Part shown: positions 1-6,207 of the stretch, in pieces | Position numbering within the stretch: position 1 is the first letter of the stretch | Layout: each line of letters opens with the position of its first letter | DNA from: a virus | Length of the DNA stretch: 31,567 bases | IMG/VR virus record: IMGVR_UViG_3300035205_000606 | Location: 1-31,567 of that record | Strand: one strand, 5' to 3' | Position numbers and translations under genes: made by a program | The notes under the pieces: model-generated | Told to the model about the DNA's origin: nothing | Seen by the model: the letters and a program-made list of their open reading frames with translations, nothing else | Database searches by the model: none

Positions 1-1
1 C

Positions 2-43
2 AAATATAGGAGAAATAAAATGGATAAAAGGTATAAGAAATGA
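2..43 (+). CDS. 3' end of an upstream gene (partial), or a 7-codon minigene
   Basis: One frame is open from the window edge to the TGA at 41-43 and encodes a very basic tail ending KMDKRYKK. The stop overlaps the ATG of the next gene (ATGA), as is common in this phage, so this is most simply the C-terminus of a truncated upstream gene. Alternatively, the AGGAG at 8-12 could start a 7-codon ORF at the ATG at 20. The window edge prevents a decision. Confidence 0.3.
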   Translation, partial: KYRRNKMDKRYKK

Positions 44-219
44 AAACAATAAAACTAACCACATTTAATGACCTCGGTGATTGTGATAGACAAGATGTTA
101 ATGACCTGATTTCGGCACTCGTAAGAATGGGTTATGAAGTATGGATGGATGACACTTTCGTTTGTTTTCGCATGGGGAATGACGATGTAATAAAGGATGA
201 AAATGGACGAACCACTTGA
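40..219 (+). CDS. Hypothetical 59-residue protein
   Basis: The ORF runs from ATG at 40 to TGA at 217-219 and encodes 59 residues. It begins MKTIKLTTFNDL and contains an Asp-rich stretch followed by MGYEVWMDDTFVCFRMG, a pattern suggesting a small alpha/beta fold. An AAAGG-type ribosome binding site lies about 8 bases upstream. It overlaps the end of the preceding frame and the start of the next gene, fitting a tightly packed early-type phage operon. I do not recognise the family, and no transmembrane segment or metal-binding motif is evident. Confidence 0.55.
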   Translation: MKTIKLTTFNDLGDCDRQDVNDLISALVRMGYEVWMDDTFVCFRMGNDDVIKDENGRTT

Positions 220-442
220 TTTAAGTAAAAAAAGACCAGGCCCGTGGAATAAGAAAATTAGTTCACCAATAGATTCAGTTATAATAGATATGATTTTAAC
301 ACATTACAATATACAATCATTAGAAGGTATGAAATTAATTTTAACGGGTAAAGATTTTGATGAAATAGTAGAAGTAGCAGAAAAAAAATATTATGAAACA
401 ATAATGTATGACACTCCACCAGGCACTGAAGGAGAATCATAA
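203..442 (+). CDS. Hypothetical 79-residue protein
   Basis: A small charged protein beginning MDEPLDLSKKRPGPWNKK. A helical region follows (MILTHYNIQ, then GKDFDEIVEVAEKK) and the C-terminus is acidic. Two ATGs are in frame, at 197 and 203. I prefer 203 because the AGGA at 194-197 then sits 5 bases upstream, whereas it would overlap the ATG at 197. The gene overlaps the preceding 59-residue ORF and ends 6 bases before the IMPDH-family gene, so the three are probably co-transcribed. I recognise no family; the basic, proline-containing N-terminus followed by a helix gives no firm functional clue. Confidence 0.6.
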   Translation: MDEPLDLSKKRPGPWNKKISSPIDSVIIDMILTHYNIQSLEGMKLILTGKDFDEIVEVAEKKYYETIMYDTPPGTEGES

Positions 443-448
443 AGATAT

Positions 449-1648
449 ATGAGACGAACTTTAACATATGATGATGTAAATATAGTTCCGAAATATTCGG
501 AATTAAATTCTCGTGAAGATGTAGAACTTAATACACGATTTACAAAGAATACAGAACTTACTATTCCAATAGTTGCTTCACCTATGGACACAGTTACAGA
601 ATACGAAATGGCAAAAGAAATGATGGAATGGGGTGGTGTTGGAGTTATACATAGATTCCAAAGTATAGAAGAACAATCTCGTATGATGAAGGAATTACAT
701 TATGAATGGGATAGATATTTTGATATTCGTAAAAATATGGGTGGTGATGATGAAGAAAGAACATTAGAAAAAGAATGGCAAGAGTGGTGGGATAATTATA
801 GTAGAAGTAATCCACCAACAAAAGAAGATTGGGATGATTTGAAAGAGAGATTTTGGTGGGCGGATTCAGCAATTCGTGATGAAAAGATTTGGTCAAGACG
901 ACCATTGTGTGCGGCTGTTGGAGTTAAGGGTGATTATTTAGAACGTGCACAAGAATTAGTAAATAACGGATGTAATGTACTATTTATTGATATAGCACAT
1001 GGACATCATAAATTAATGAGTAACGCTATAAGTAAACTTAAAGGAGATACTAATGTCGAAGTCGTCGCAGGGTCAATTGCCACTGCAGAAGGAGTACGAT
1101 TTTTATGTGAACAAGGAGCGGACTCGGTTAGAGTTGGAGTGGGAAATGGTTCATTATGTGAAACAAGAATTAGAACGGGTGTGGGTGTGCCTCAAGTTAG
1201 TGCTTTACTTGACGCTGTCGCCATTGCTGATGGTTATAATACTCCCGTTATTGCTGATGGTGGTGTTCGCACTATTGGTGATGTCTGTAAAGGACTTGGT
1301 TGTGGGGCTGATACGATTATGTTGGGCTCCCTTTTATCTGGTACGAAAGAAAGTCCAGGCGAAATTGAAAAAGTAGGTGAATGGCCTAATGAACAATTAT
1401 TTAAAAAATACAGGGGTTCTGCATCAAGGGATTCAAAAGGAAACGATAAAAATGTCGAAGGCAATCACAAAATTATACCATACAAAGGAAAAGTTAACAG
1501 AATCTTATACGACATTCGAGACGGCATCAATAGTGCATGTAGCTATGTCGGTGCTAGCAATATTAGTGAGTATCATTCTAAAGTAGAATTTGTAGAAGTG
1601 ACACGAGCTGGACAAATAGAAGCTAGTCCACATTTATTAAAGAACTGA
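449..1648 (+). CDS. guaB: IMP dehydrogenase / GMP reductase family enzyme with CBS region replaced
   Basis: IMPDH oxidises IMP to XMP with NAD+ in guanine nucleotide synthesis; GMP reductase runs the related reduction of GMP to IMP. The N-terminus has the family signature [15 protein letters not shown], then [12 protein letters not shown] and GGVGVIHR. The substrate loop reads [20 protein letters not shown], with the catalytic cysteine at residue 237. [20 protein letters not shown] (the phosphate site) and the C-terminal [11 protein letters not shown] follow. Residues about 82-150, where IMPDH carries two CBS domains, hold a Trp- and Glu-rich segment with no CBS signature. The mobile flap between YRGSAS and VEGNHK is short and lacks an obvious Arg-Tyr dyad, so IMPDH versus GMP reductase is not certain. 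At 399 residues it is shorter than a usual IMPDH (about 490). The ribosome binding site AAGGAG at 429-434 is unusually distant (14 bases). It may support guanine nucleotide supply during infection. Confidence 0.85.
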   Translation: MRRTLTYDDVNIVPKYSELNSREDVELNTRFTKNTELTIPIVASPMDTVTEYEMAKEMMEWGGVGVIHRFQSIEEQSRMMKELHYEWDRYFDIRKNMGGDDEERTLEKEWQEWWDNYSRSNPPTKEDWDDLKERFWWADSAIRDEKIWSRRPLCAAVGVKGDYLERAQELVNNGCNVLFIDIAHGHHKLMSNAISKLKGDTNVEVVAGSIATAEGVRFLCEQGADSVRVGVGNGSLCETRIRTGVGVPQVSALLDAVAIADGYNTPVIADGGVRTIGDVCKGLGCGADTIMLGSLLSGTKESPGEIEKVGEWPNEQLFKKYRGSASRDSKGNDKNVEGNHKIIPYKGKVNRILYDIRDGINSACSYVGASNISEYHSKVEFVEVTRAGQIEASPHLLKN

Positions 1649-1656
1649 TATTTATA
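1649..1656 (+). promoter_or_regulatory. Late promoter-like motif TATTTATA
   Basis: GATATTTATAGTTG begins in the stop codon of the guaB-like gene and ends just before the GGGAG ribosome binding site of the gene at 1672. The same 12-base core TATTTATAGTTG recurs upstream of the gene at 27524. Its repeated placement in the same orientation as the downstream gene suggests a phage promoter element, possibly read by the gp55-like sigma factor encoded in this window. Confidence 0.5.
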
Positions 1657-1671
1657 GTTGGGAGAATTTAT

Positions 1672-2154
1672 ATGGAAATAAATCACATAATATTGGAAAG
1701 AATACGTTCTGCTATATTTGATGCGTCAGCTGATGATGCTAAGGTAGCTTTAACTCTTTTACATAAGGTAGAGGAAGAACAAATCGCAGAAGCTGAAGAA
1801 TTAATTTCACTTGCAGAAGAAGCAATAGAGACTCCAAGAAAACCACTTCCACCAGAAGTTGAAACTATAGTTAAAGACTCAGAAGTAATTCAAATGGTAA
1901 GTGATAATGAAAAAAATGGACTTAATTATACTGTAGAAAAAGGACTTGTTGAGTTAGATACTATTATAGAAACACCAGAACACGAAATAGTTGATAAAGA
2001 AGAAAAAATAAAAGATTTAAAAGATGTTTCTGCTAAATTATTAACTACGGATAAGGGTATGGAAGTAGTTAAAGAAATTGCAGTTGAAATAAAGAGATTA
2101 GAAAAAGAAGTTAGTAAACCTAAAAAACGTAAAAAACGTAGGAGAAGGCGTTAA
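1672..2154 (+). CDS. Helical acidic protein with poly-basic C-terminus (160 residues)
   Basis: The protein starts with a predicted helical hairpin (about residues 1-50: ILERIRSAIFDASADDAKVA, then AEAEELISLAEEAIE), continues with acidic helices, and ends in an abrupt basic tail of Lys and Arg (PKKRKKRRRRR). The N-terminal hairpin aligns with that of the next gene's product, so the two look like paralogues. The basic tail could bind nucleic acid or be a processing or packaging tag. The gene follows the guaB-like enzyme behind a TATTTATA motif and overlaps the next gene by one base (TAATG), so translation is probably coupled. I recognise no named family. Confidence 0.75.
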   Translation: MEINHIILERIRSAIFDASADDAKVALTLLHKVEEEQIAEAEELISLAEEAIETPRKPLPPEVETIVKDSEVIQMVSDNEKNGLNYTVEKGLVELDTIIETPEHEIVDKEEKIKDLKDVSAKLLTTDKGMEVVKEIAVEIKRLEKEVSKPKKRKKRRRRR

Positions 2155-2531
2155 TGAAGAATGTACAAGATGTGATTAGATATGTTCAACGTGCGTTAGA
2201 AACTGGAGACATATCGGATTTACAAGTAGCATATGAAATTGTTACAGAGAATGAAAGAAGAGATGCCGAAGATGTTAATCAACTTACCGAGCGCGCTATA
2301 GAGGTAGATGATTTCGAACAAGATTTTGAATTTGCCGAAAGACAAAAAGAAAAAGAATTACAAAAAATTATTAAGAAAAGAAAAACTTCTAAACTTTCTT
2401 CGGTAGTTGATGTAAGTCGCCCTCACAACCAAGTCGGTGGAGTGTCTTTACCAAAACCAAGAAAGAGACAAACACGAAAGAGAGGTGCTCGTGTTAATGT
2501 TGGAGCACTTATGGCTAGTCGTGGAAGATAA
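2154..2531 (+). CDS. Helical protein with basic C-terminus (125 residues), paralogue of the upstream gene
   Basis: The N-terminal 50 residues (DVIRYVQRALETGDISDLQVA, then AEDVNQLTERAIE) match the layout of the preceding protein: helix, short Asp turn, helix, AEE-type helix ending in AIE. A charged coil (FEFAERQKEKELQKIIKKRK) and a basic Ser/Pro/Arg-rich tail ending GALMASRGR follow. The stop codon lies 3 bases before the tmRNA gene, so transcription of this operon probably runs into the tmRNA. Nucleic acid binding is plausible from charge alone; the specific role is unknown. Confidence 0.75.
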   Translation: MKNVQDVIRYVQRALETGDISDLQVAYEIVTENERRDAEDVNQLTERAIEVDDFEQDFEFAERQKEKELQKIIKKRKTSKLSSVVDVSRPHNQVGGVSLPKPRKRQTRKRGARVNVGALMASRGR

Positions 2532-2624
2532 TATGGGGCCGAAAGGTTTCGACAGGTGTTATTTGACAATTGAGTGCAGCAGAGTTTGAGTAGACTCGTG
2601 AAAAAAGACTCACAAAACCCAAAT

Positions 2625-2741
2625 GGCGATAAATCGCTTGAAGGGTTGGTAATTGATTGGCAATTCGCCAATGCAGAACGGATGTTTGACAATTTTGTTG
2701 AACCCGTAATGGATTACCAACCAACTTACGCTTACGCGTAG
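2625..2741 (+). other. Proposed tmRNA tag reading frame (38 residues, ending YAYA)
   Basis: Starting at GGC (2625), 12 bases after PK1, an open frame runs to TAG at 2739-2741. It begins GDKSLEGLVIDW and ends MDYQPTYAYA. Its end falls in the H5 hairpin, where tag stops normally lie, and its hydrophobic aromatic/Ala end resembles known tags (YALAA). A glycine resume codon is known from Bacteroidota tmRNAs. At 38 residues it is longer than usual. The alternative is GCG at 2626, giving the 8-residue AINRLKGW with TAA at 2650, which ends before H5 and lacks the Ala-rich end. I favour the long frame, but this is not proven. Confidence 0.5.
2644..2722 (+). repeat. 10-bp perfect inverted repeat inside the tmRNA tag region, with a nested hairpin
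   Basis: GGTTGGTAAT (2644-2653) is the exact reverse complement of ATTACCAACC (2713-2722), which abuts helix 5. Nested inside is ATTGGC/GCCAAT closing an AATTC loop (2656-2672). Together they would fold most of the tag-coding segment into a long stem, not typical for a tag ORF. It could be an inserted structured element that lengthened the tag. Confidence 0.6.
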
Positions 2742-2969
2742 GTTACTGAGTTGTCTAACACTCGGTCATAAAATAAGTTAGACAAACAACTCACGTGGTA
2801 GAGTATAAGAGTCACCAGTTGACAATCTGAACAAATGTCCGAATGGTTTGTTAGTATCCTATCGTGATTGGAAACTAAACTAAGCTGTAAATGACTCATT
2901 GAAAAAAACAGACTGGACGGGAGTTCGAATCTCCCCGGCTCCACAAATACTATACGAAAGGAGTATATT

Positions 2970-3497
2970 GTGAATACACAAAATTGGATAGCGTCACTAA
3001 TAGTAGTGACTCTAATACAAGGATTTTTCTCTGTTAACATAATGAAGAAGAATAGAGAAACATATAAAGGTTATATTAATATCTTAACGGATGAAAATAA
3101 ATACTTACATGATGAGTTAAAATCTTTCTATGAACATGGTGTAGTAGTTGATGTTACTATGTATCAACCAGTTTATCCACAAACAGATAAATCACCAGAT
3201 ATAACGGCAGACGGAACAAGAATTCGTATCAGTAAAGCAAGTGATTACAAATATGTAGCACTTTCAAGGAATTTATTGAAACGATGGGGTGGCCCATTTA
3301 ACTATGGAGATTTTATTTTACTAAAGGGAACAGAACATAAAGATGGAGTGTATCAAGTAAGAGATACTATGAATTCAAAGTGGGTAAATGTAGTAGATAT
3401 ATTAGAATCTAAACACGTACAACCATACAAGTATGAAAATGTACATATTTATCCAATGAATTGGCCAGAGAGGATAGAACTTGTATCGAATAGTTAA
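2970..3497 (+). CDS. Membrane-anchored 3D-domain (double-psi beta-barrel) protein
   Basis: The GTG start at 2970 is supported by GAAAGGAG 7 bases upstream. Residues about 6-22 form a transmembrane or signal-anchor helix (WIASLIVVTLIQGFF), followed by a charged coil to about residue 52. The rest resembles the 3D fold found in MltA/RlpA-type peptidoglycan-acting proteins. It opens with VDVTMYQPVYPQ, has TADGT (Asp81), YGD (Asp114) and VRDTMN (Asp132), and ends with VVDI (Asp143), the spaced acidic residues that name the family. It could act in the periplasm as a glycan-cleaving lysis accessory (spanin- or lytic-transglycosylase-like). The family is fairly clear; enzymatic activity is inferred. 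It is the first gene after the tmRNA. Confidence 0.7.
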   Translation: MNTQNWIASLIVVTLIQGFFSVNIMKKNRETYKGYINILTDENKYLHDELKSFYEHGVVVDVTMYQPVYPQTDKSPDITADGTRIRISKASDYKYVALSRNLLKRWGGPFNYGDFILLKGTEHKDGVYQVRDTMNSKWVNVVDILESKHVQPYKYENVHIYPMNWPERIELVSNS

Positions 3498-3527
3498 AAT
3501 AAATTGGAATTTAGAAATATTAAAAGA

Positions 3528-3535
3528 TACTTATT
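3528..3535 (+). promoter_or_regulatory. Degenerate TATTTATT-like promoter motif
   Basis: GATACTTATTAATAA precedes the HD-domain gene, with its core TACTTATT one mismatch from the TATTTATT seen at 6152. It is 14 bases from the ATG at 3550, similar to the spacing at the 1649 site. As a single degenerate match in AT-rich DNA it is weak on its own. Confidence 0.25.
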
Positions 3536-3549
3536 AATAAGAGGTTATA

Positions 3550-4332
3550 ATGAAAATATTAAACGAACAACAAATCCAATCTAATTGGAATCATTTACGT
3601 CAAATAATTAGTGATACATTTGACGGCGAACGTCTTGAAAATCTAAACAAGATGTATGATTACTTTGAAGATAGAATGTGTATGGCACCAGCTAGTGGTA
3701 AAGAACACTATCACAACGCTATGGTAGGTGGTTATGTAGAACACGTATTACACGTAACCAAATTCGCATTAGAGTTAAAAGAACTATGGGAAAAGAATGG
3801 TGCTACTATAGATTTTACTGATGAAGAATTAATATTTGCATGTATACATCACGATTTAGGTAAAGTTGGTGATTTAGACCATGACTATTATATTCTAAAT
3901 GAATCCGAATGGCATCGTAAAAATCAAGGAAAGATTTTTGTTCATAATCCAGAGTTACAATTCATGACTGTTACTGATAGAGCTCTTTGGTTATTACAAC
4001 ACTTTAATATACCAATGAGTCAAACAGAATATCTTGGTTTAAAATTAACTGATGGTATGTATGAGAAAGCTAATGAGAGTTATTTGAAGACATTCCAACC
4101 AGAATTCTCATTACGTTCTAATATAGCTCGTATTTGTCATGCAGCCGATACTATGGCTACATTCATTGAAGGTGACCAATGGAAAAGAACTGAACAAGAA
4201 CAAGAAAAGGTTGTAAATAAATCTGTTAACAATATTAAACAAGCTGTAGGTAGTAAAAAAGAATCAGTAAGAGAAGATGGTCTTTCTAAAAAACATGAAG
4301 ATTTGTTTAATGAATTGTTTGGAGATAAATAA
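3550..4332 (+). CDS. HD-domain metal-dependent phosphohydrolase
   Basis: The 260-residue protein carries the HD superfamily metal-binding pattern. A histidine cluster lies at KEHYHNAMVGGYVEH (His53, 55, 65), the defining HHDLGKVGD at His100-His101-Asp102, and a distal ARICHAAD with Asp200. HD proteins hydrolyse phosphomonoester or phosphodiester bonds in nucleotides or (p)ppGpp-like signals, usually in the cytoplasm. The substrate cannot be read from this sequence. After about residue 210 the protein has a charged tail (EQEQEKVVNKS, then KKHEDLFNELFG) that may be an extension. It overlaps the next gene by one base (TAATG). Its place before the late sigma gene suggests a nucleotide-metabolism or regulatory role. 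Confidence 0.85.
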   Translation: MKILNEQQIQSNWNHLRQIISDTFDGERLENLNKMYDYFEDRMCMAPASGKEHYHNAMVGGYVEHVLHVTKFALELKELWEKNGATIDFTDEELIFACIHHDLGKVGDLDHDYYILNESEWHRKNQGKIFVHNPELQFMTVTDRALWLLQHFNIPMSQTEYLGLKLTDGMYEKANESYLKTFQPEFSLRSNIARICHAADTMATFIEGDQWKRTEQEQEKVVNKSVNNIKQAVGSKKESVREDGLSKKHEDLFNELFGDK

Positions 4333-4601
4333 TGATATTAGAAACAGGATTAGTAATTTTTATTATAGCAGATGTAGTTGGTTGTTATGTAATTTGGAAT
4401 TTAATGAAAAAAACAGAATTACTTGAAACTTGGATTGAAGAAACATCAGAAATGGTTGAAAATACATACGGCGAATTACAAAAGATAGATTCTACTGGAC
4501 ATTTTGAATCTGATGATGAAATCGGTTCAATTTTTGAAGGAATAAAATTAACAATTGAAAATTTAAATGATTATGTAAATGGAGAAAACATTAATGGGTA
4601 G
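4332..4601 (+). CDS. Small membrane protein (89 residues) upstream of the late sigma gene
   Basis: Residues about 5-24 (TGLVIFIIADVVGCYVIWNL) form one transmembrane helix, followed by an acidic cytoplasmic-type helix. The C-terminal part, STGHFESDDEIGSIFEG then LTIENLNDYV, resembles small conserved proteins I associate with T4-like marine phages (the G-x-F-E-x-D-D-E-x-G pattern), but no function is known to me. The start overlaps the HD gene by one base and the end overlaps the sigma gene by 8 bases, so the three are probably translated in a coupled way. Confidence 0.7.
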   Translation: MILETGLVIFIIADVVGCYVIWNLMKKTELLETWIEETSEMVENTYGELQKIDSTGHFESDDEIGSIFEGIKLTIENLNDYVNGENING

Positions 4602-5367
4602 AAAATTAAAAAAAGGAAGTAGTCGTTATTACTTTACACAAATAACAGAAAACGCTATAATTAGATATAATAATTCTGATGACCCGCAGTTAAGAAATAA
4701 AATTTATAATGAACATATTCGTAAAGCATTTGATAAATTATGCGAAAATATAATTCATACATTTAAATTTTATTATTTTGATGTATCAAGTGAAGATGTG
4801 AAAAATGAAGTGGTATCTTTTCTTGTAATGAATATGCATAAGTTTAAAGAAGGTAAGGGAAAAGCGTTTTCTTATTTTAGTATTGTAGCTAAAAATTATT
4901 TAATTTTACATAATAATAAAAATTATAAAACATATAAACAAAAATCAGATGTAGCTGTATTAGATTATGGTGGTAAAACTGGAGCTGATAAAAAAGTACA
5001 AATGGATGATTTCATAGATGAAACTTCACAATTTTTAGATGAAACTTTAAGATTCTGGGATGCAAATTTAAATAAAGTTTTTAAACGACATCGTGATATA
5101 ATGATTGTTGACGCTATTTTAGAATTATTCAGAAGAAGAATGTTTATTGAGAATTTTAATAAAAAAGCTCTTTATATTTTAATTAGAGAAATGACTGGTT
5201 CTAATACACAACATATTACACGAGTTGTCAATACTTTAAAAAAATATCATAAACGACTTGCATATGAATATAATAAATTTGGTCAAATAAATGTTGATTA
5301 TACTGGGTCTTTAATAAATCGAGATATGAATTTTAATAGTGGTGAACCATATAACTTTAGTTTTTAA
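4594..5367 (+). CDS. 55: gp55-like late-transcription sigma factor
   Basis: In T4, gp55 replaces the host sigma and directs RNA polymerase to late promoters. Here residues about 40-105 resemble sigma region 2: a helix with ENIIHTFKFYYFD, a middle helix, then FKEGKGKAFSYFSIVAKNYL, close in pattern to the segment of gp55 and related sigma factors that contacts the -10 region. The C-terminal half (RHRDIMIVDAILELFRRRMF, then REMTGSNTQHITRVVNTLKK) looks like a helix-turn-helix region longer than that of T4 gp55. I chose ATG at 4594, not 4579, because GGAG at 4580-4583 is correctly spaced for it. A terminator follows directly. It is the natural candidate to read the TATTTATA motifs in this window. 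Confidence 0.72.
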   Translation: MGRKLKKGSSRYYFTQITENAIIRYNNSDDPQLRNKIYNEHIRKAFDKLCENIIHTFKFYYFDVSSEDVKNEVVSFLVMNMHKFKEGKGKAFSYFSIVAKNYLILHNNKNYKTYKQKSDVAVLDYGGKTGADKKVQMDDFIDETSQFLDETLRFWDANLNKVFKRHRDIMIVDAILELFRRRMFIENFNKKALYILIREMTGSNTQHITRVVNTLKKYHKRLAYEYNKFGQINVDYTGSLINRDMNFNSGEPYNFSF

Positions 5368-5391
5368 TTATAATATAACACGCCACAAAGT

Positions 5392-5420
5392 AAAAAGGGG
5401 AACATAGTTCCCCTTTTTTT
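5392..5420. terminator. Bidirectional intrinsic terminator
   Basis: AAAAAGGGGAAC (5392-5403) and GTTCCCCTTTTT (5407-5418) form a perfect 12-bp stem with an ATA loop. The T tract on the plus strand and the A tract at its left side let it work in both directions. It sits between the convergent sigma gene (ends 5367) and the minus-strand gene that ends at 5427. Confidence 0.92.
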
Positions 5421-5426
5421 ATGTGA

Positions 5427-5648
5427 CTACTTCTTATATAGTCCTACTAAAAATAGTAAGGCTAGTAATCCAGCGAATCCACTGTTACCAAAACCATTAA
5501 TGATAGCGGTCAAGTTTCCTATCACACTAACACCGAACACTCCAGACCCAAACAGTACTTCAACAATTGCTCCAACAGCAATAAAGTTTAGTAAAGTTGT
5601 AGTTAGACCTGTTATCCATTCGTTTACGGTTGCCATAATCTCTTTCAT
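5427..5648 (-). CDS. Small hydrophobic membrane protein (holin-like?)
   Basis: A 73-residue protein with two hydrophobic stretches: residues about 16-46 (LTTTLLNFIAVGAIVEVLFG, continuing SGVFGVSVIG) and about 55-71 (SGFAGLLALLFLVGLY). It ends in KK. The ATG at 5648 has GGAG 8 bases upstream on the minus strand; an internal ATG five codons in could also be used. Size and topology fit a small holin or pore-like or structural membrane peptide, but there is no family signature. A second holin candidate is encoded at 30601, so a different membrane role is equally possible. It is transcribed away from the tail genes and ends at the shared terminator. Confidence 0.7.
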   Translation of the reverse strand: MKEIMATVNEWITGLTTTLLNFIAVGAIVEVLFGSGVFGVSVIGNLTAIINGFGNSGFAGLLALLFLVGLYKK

Positions 5649-5685
5649 AATGTCTCTCCTTTCGACAAGTTGTTATAGAATACCT

Positions 5686-5693
5686 TATAAATA
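5686..5693 (-). promoter_or_regulatory. TATTTATA motif for the 73-residue membrane-protein gene
   Basis: On the minus strand this reads AGTTATTTATAAGG, an exact TATTTATA, 37 bases before the ATG at 5648. Having the motif in the gene's own orientation on the minus strand argues against a chance AT-rich match. On the plus strand it reads TATAAATA, the T4 late-promoter sequence, but no plus-strand gene starts within 500 bases. Confidence 0.5.
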
Positions 5694-5734
5694 ACTATTA
5701 TATATATTGGATTTAATTAAACTATATATATGTA

Positions 5735-6079
5735 TTAATCATGGTTGTTGTATTTTGATAAATCTAAGTTAGGTAGTGGTTTTTCTATTTTCAAATCTTT
5801 TAATTTAGAATTAGCTACTACTAATTTAGAGCCACCTACGATTTTTCCATTTACGATGTGATAGATAAAGAATACAGTTTTCCATATACCGACTCTTACT
5901 ATACGGCCTGGTGAGCCATCAACTTCAACGACATCATCTTCGTTGTAGTCGTTTCCTAAAAATATCATTAAACCATCAACGGCTTCTTGTATAGTACTTT
6001 GAAATAGAAGGGCTATAATACCCGTAAGAAATAACCAACCATACTCACCGATAAGGTTCTCTATTGTTGTGTTATCCAC
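5735..6079 (-). CDS. Miniature MscS-like mechanosensitive channel protein
   Basis: A 114-residue protein. Residues about 12-34 (EYGWLFLTGIIALLFQSTIQ) form one membrane helix. Residues about 36-95 match the beta domain of MscS channels: GNDYNEDDVVEVDGSPGRIV, then VGIWKT and SKLVVANSKL, the equivalent of MscS GD-x-V-x-V...G-x-V and V-P-N-S-x-L. Typical MscS has three membrane helices and a C-terminal alpha/beta vestibule domain; both are missing here, and only a short KPLPNLDLS tail follows. MscS-family proteins release solutes when membrane tension rises. The GTG start at 6079 has AAGGA 9 bases upstream. It may form a pore or modify a host channel; function is inferred. Confidence 0.75.
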   Translation of the reverse strand: MDNTTIENLIGEYGWLFLTGIIALLFQSTIQEAVDGLMIFLGNDYNEDDVVEVDGSPGRIVRVGIWKTVFFIYHIVNGKIVGGSKLVVANSKLKDLKIEKPLPNLDLSKYNNHD

Positions 6080-6110
6080 GAGTTCATCCTTTTTTGGTTA
6101 GTTTTGTTAT

Positions 6111-6121
6111 TAATAAATATC
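6111..6121 (-). promoter_or_regulatory. TATTTATT motif for the MscS-like gene
   Basis: On the minus strand this reads GATATTTATTA, 31 bases before the GTG at 6079. It mirrors the GATATTTATTA in AGATATTTATTATTGG at 6150-6160 on the plus strand, so the two divergent units carry near-identical motifs about 30 bases apart, back to back. Confidence 0.45.
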
Positions 6122-6149
6122 ATATATATTAATCAATTTTTCATAAAAA

Positions 6150-6160
6150 GATATTTATTA
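6150..6160 (+). promoter_or_regulatory. TATTTATT motif for the tail/baseplate operon
   Basis: GATATTTATTA lies 47 bases before the ATG at 6208 and heads the long tail operon. A T4-type TATAAAT also occurs at 6174-6180, closer to the gene, and is an alternative promoter element; the sequence alone does not decide. Confidence 0.45.
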
Positions 6161-6207
6161 TTGGGTTATAACACTATAAATCATTAAAAATAAAATAGGA
6201 AAAAGCC

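Larger units (their letters stand above)
2535..2943 (+). ncRNA. ssrA: tmRNA (transfer-messenger RNA), phage-encoded
   Basis: tmRNA rescues stalled ribosomes by acting first as alanyl-tRNA and then as a template for a degradation tag. The 5' end GGGGCCG (2535-2541) pairs with CGGCTCC (2936-2942), keeping the G-U wobble typical of tmRNA. GGTTTCGACAGG matches the conserved D-region (GGATTCGACGGG in E. coli). The T arm reads GGGAG-TTCGAAT-CTCCC. PK1 is visible as GAGT/ACTC (2582-2585 with 2594-2597) interleaved with TGAGT/ACTCA (2587-2591 with 2608-2612). Helix 5 is the hairpin 2723-2731/2736-2744, with the tag stop codon in its stem. Further interleaved pairings, such as GTCTAAC with GTTAGAC, follow in the PK2-4 region. 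The discriminator is A2943 and CCA is not encoded (CAA follows), so the tail must be added by host CCA-adding enzyme. The D-region, T arm, paired ends, PK1 and H5 together make the identification firm. Confidence 0.95.

Noticed and set aside
1053-1586. Two plus-strand ORFs of 107 and 69 codons inside the IMPDH-family gene
   Set aside because: They lie in another frame of a well-conserved enzyme gene, have no ribosome binding site, and encode no recognisable motif; they are shadows of the coding strand.
2732-3040. Minus-strand 102-codon ORF over the tmRNA 3' end
   Set aside because: It overlaps the T arm and acceptor of a well-supported tmRNA and has no supporting signal.
5686-5693. A T4-type TATAAATA late promoter on the plus strand
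   Set aside because: Plus-strand genes do not begin until 6208, and on the minus strand the same site fits the promoter pattern of the gene at 5648 with normal spacing.
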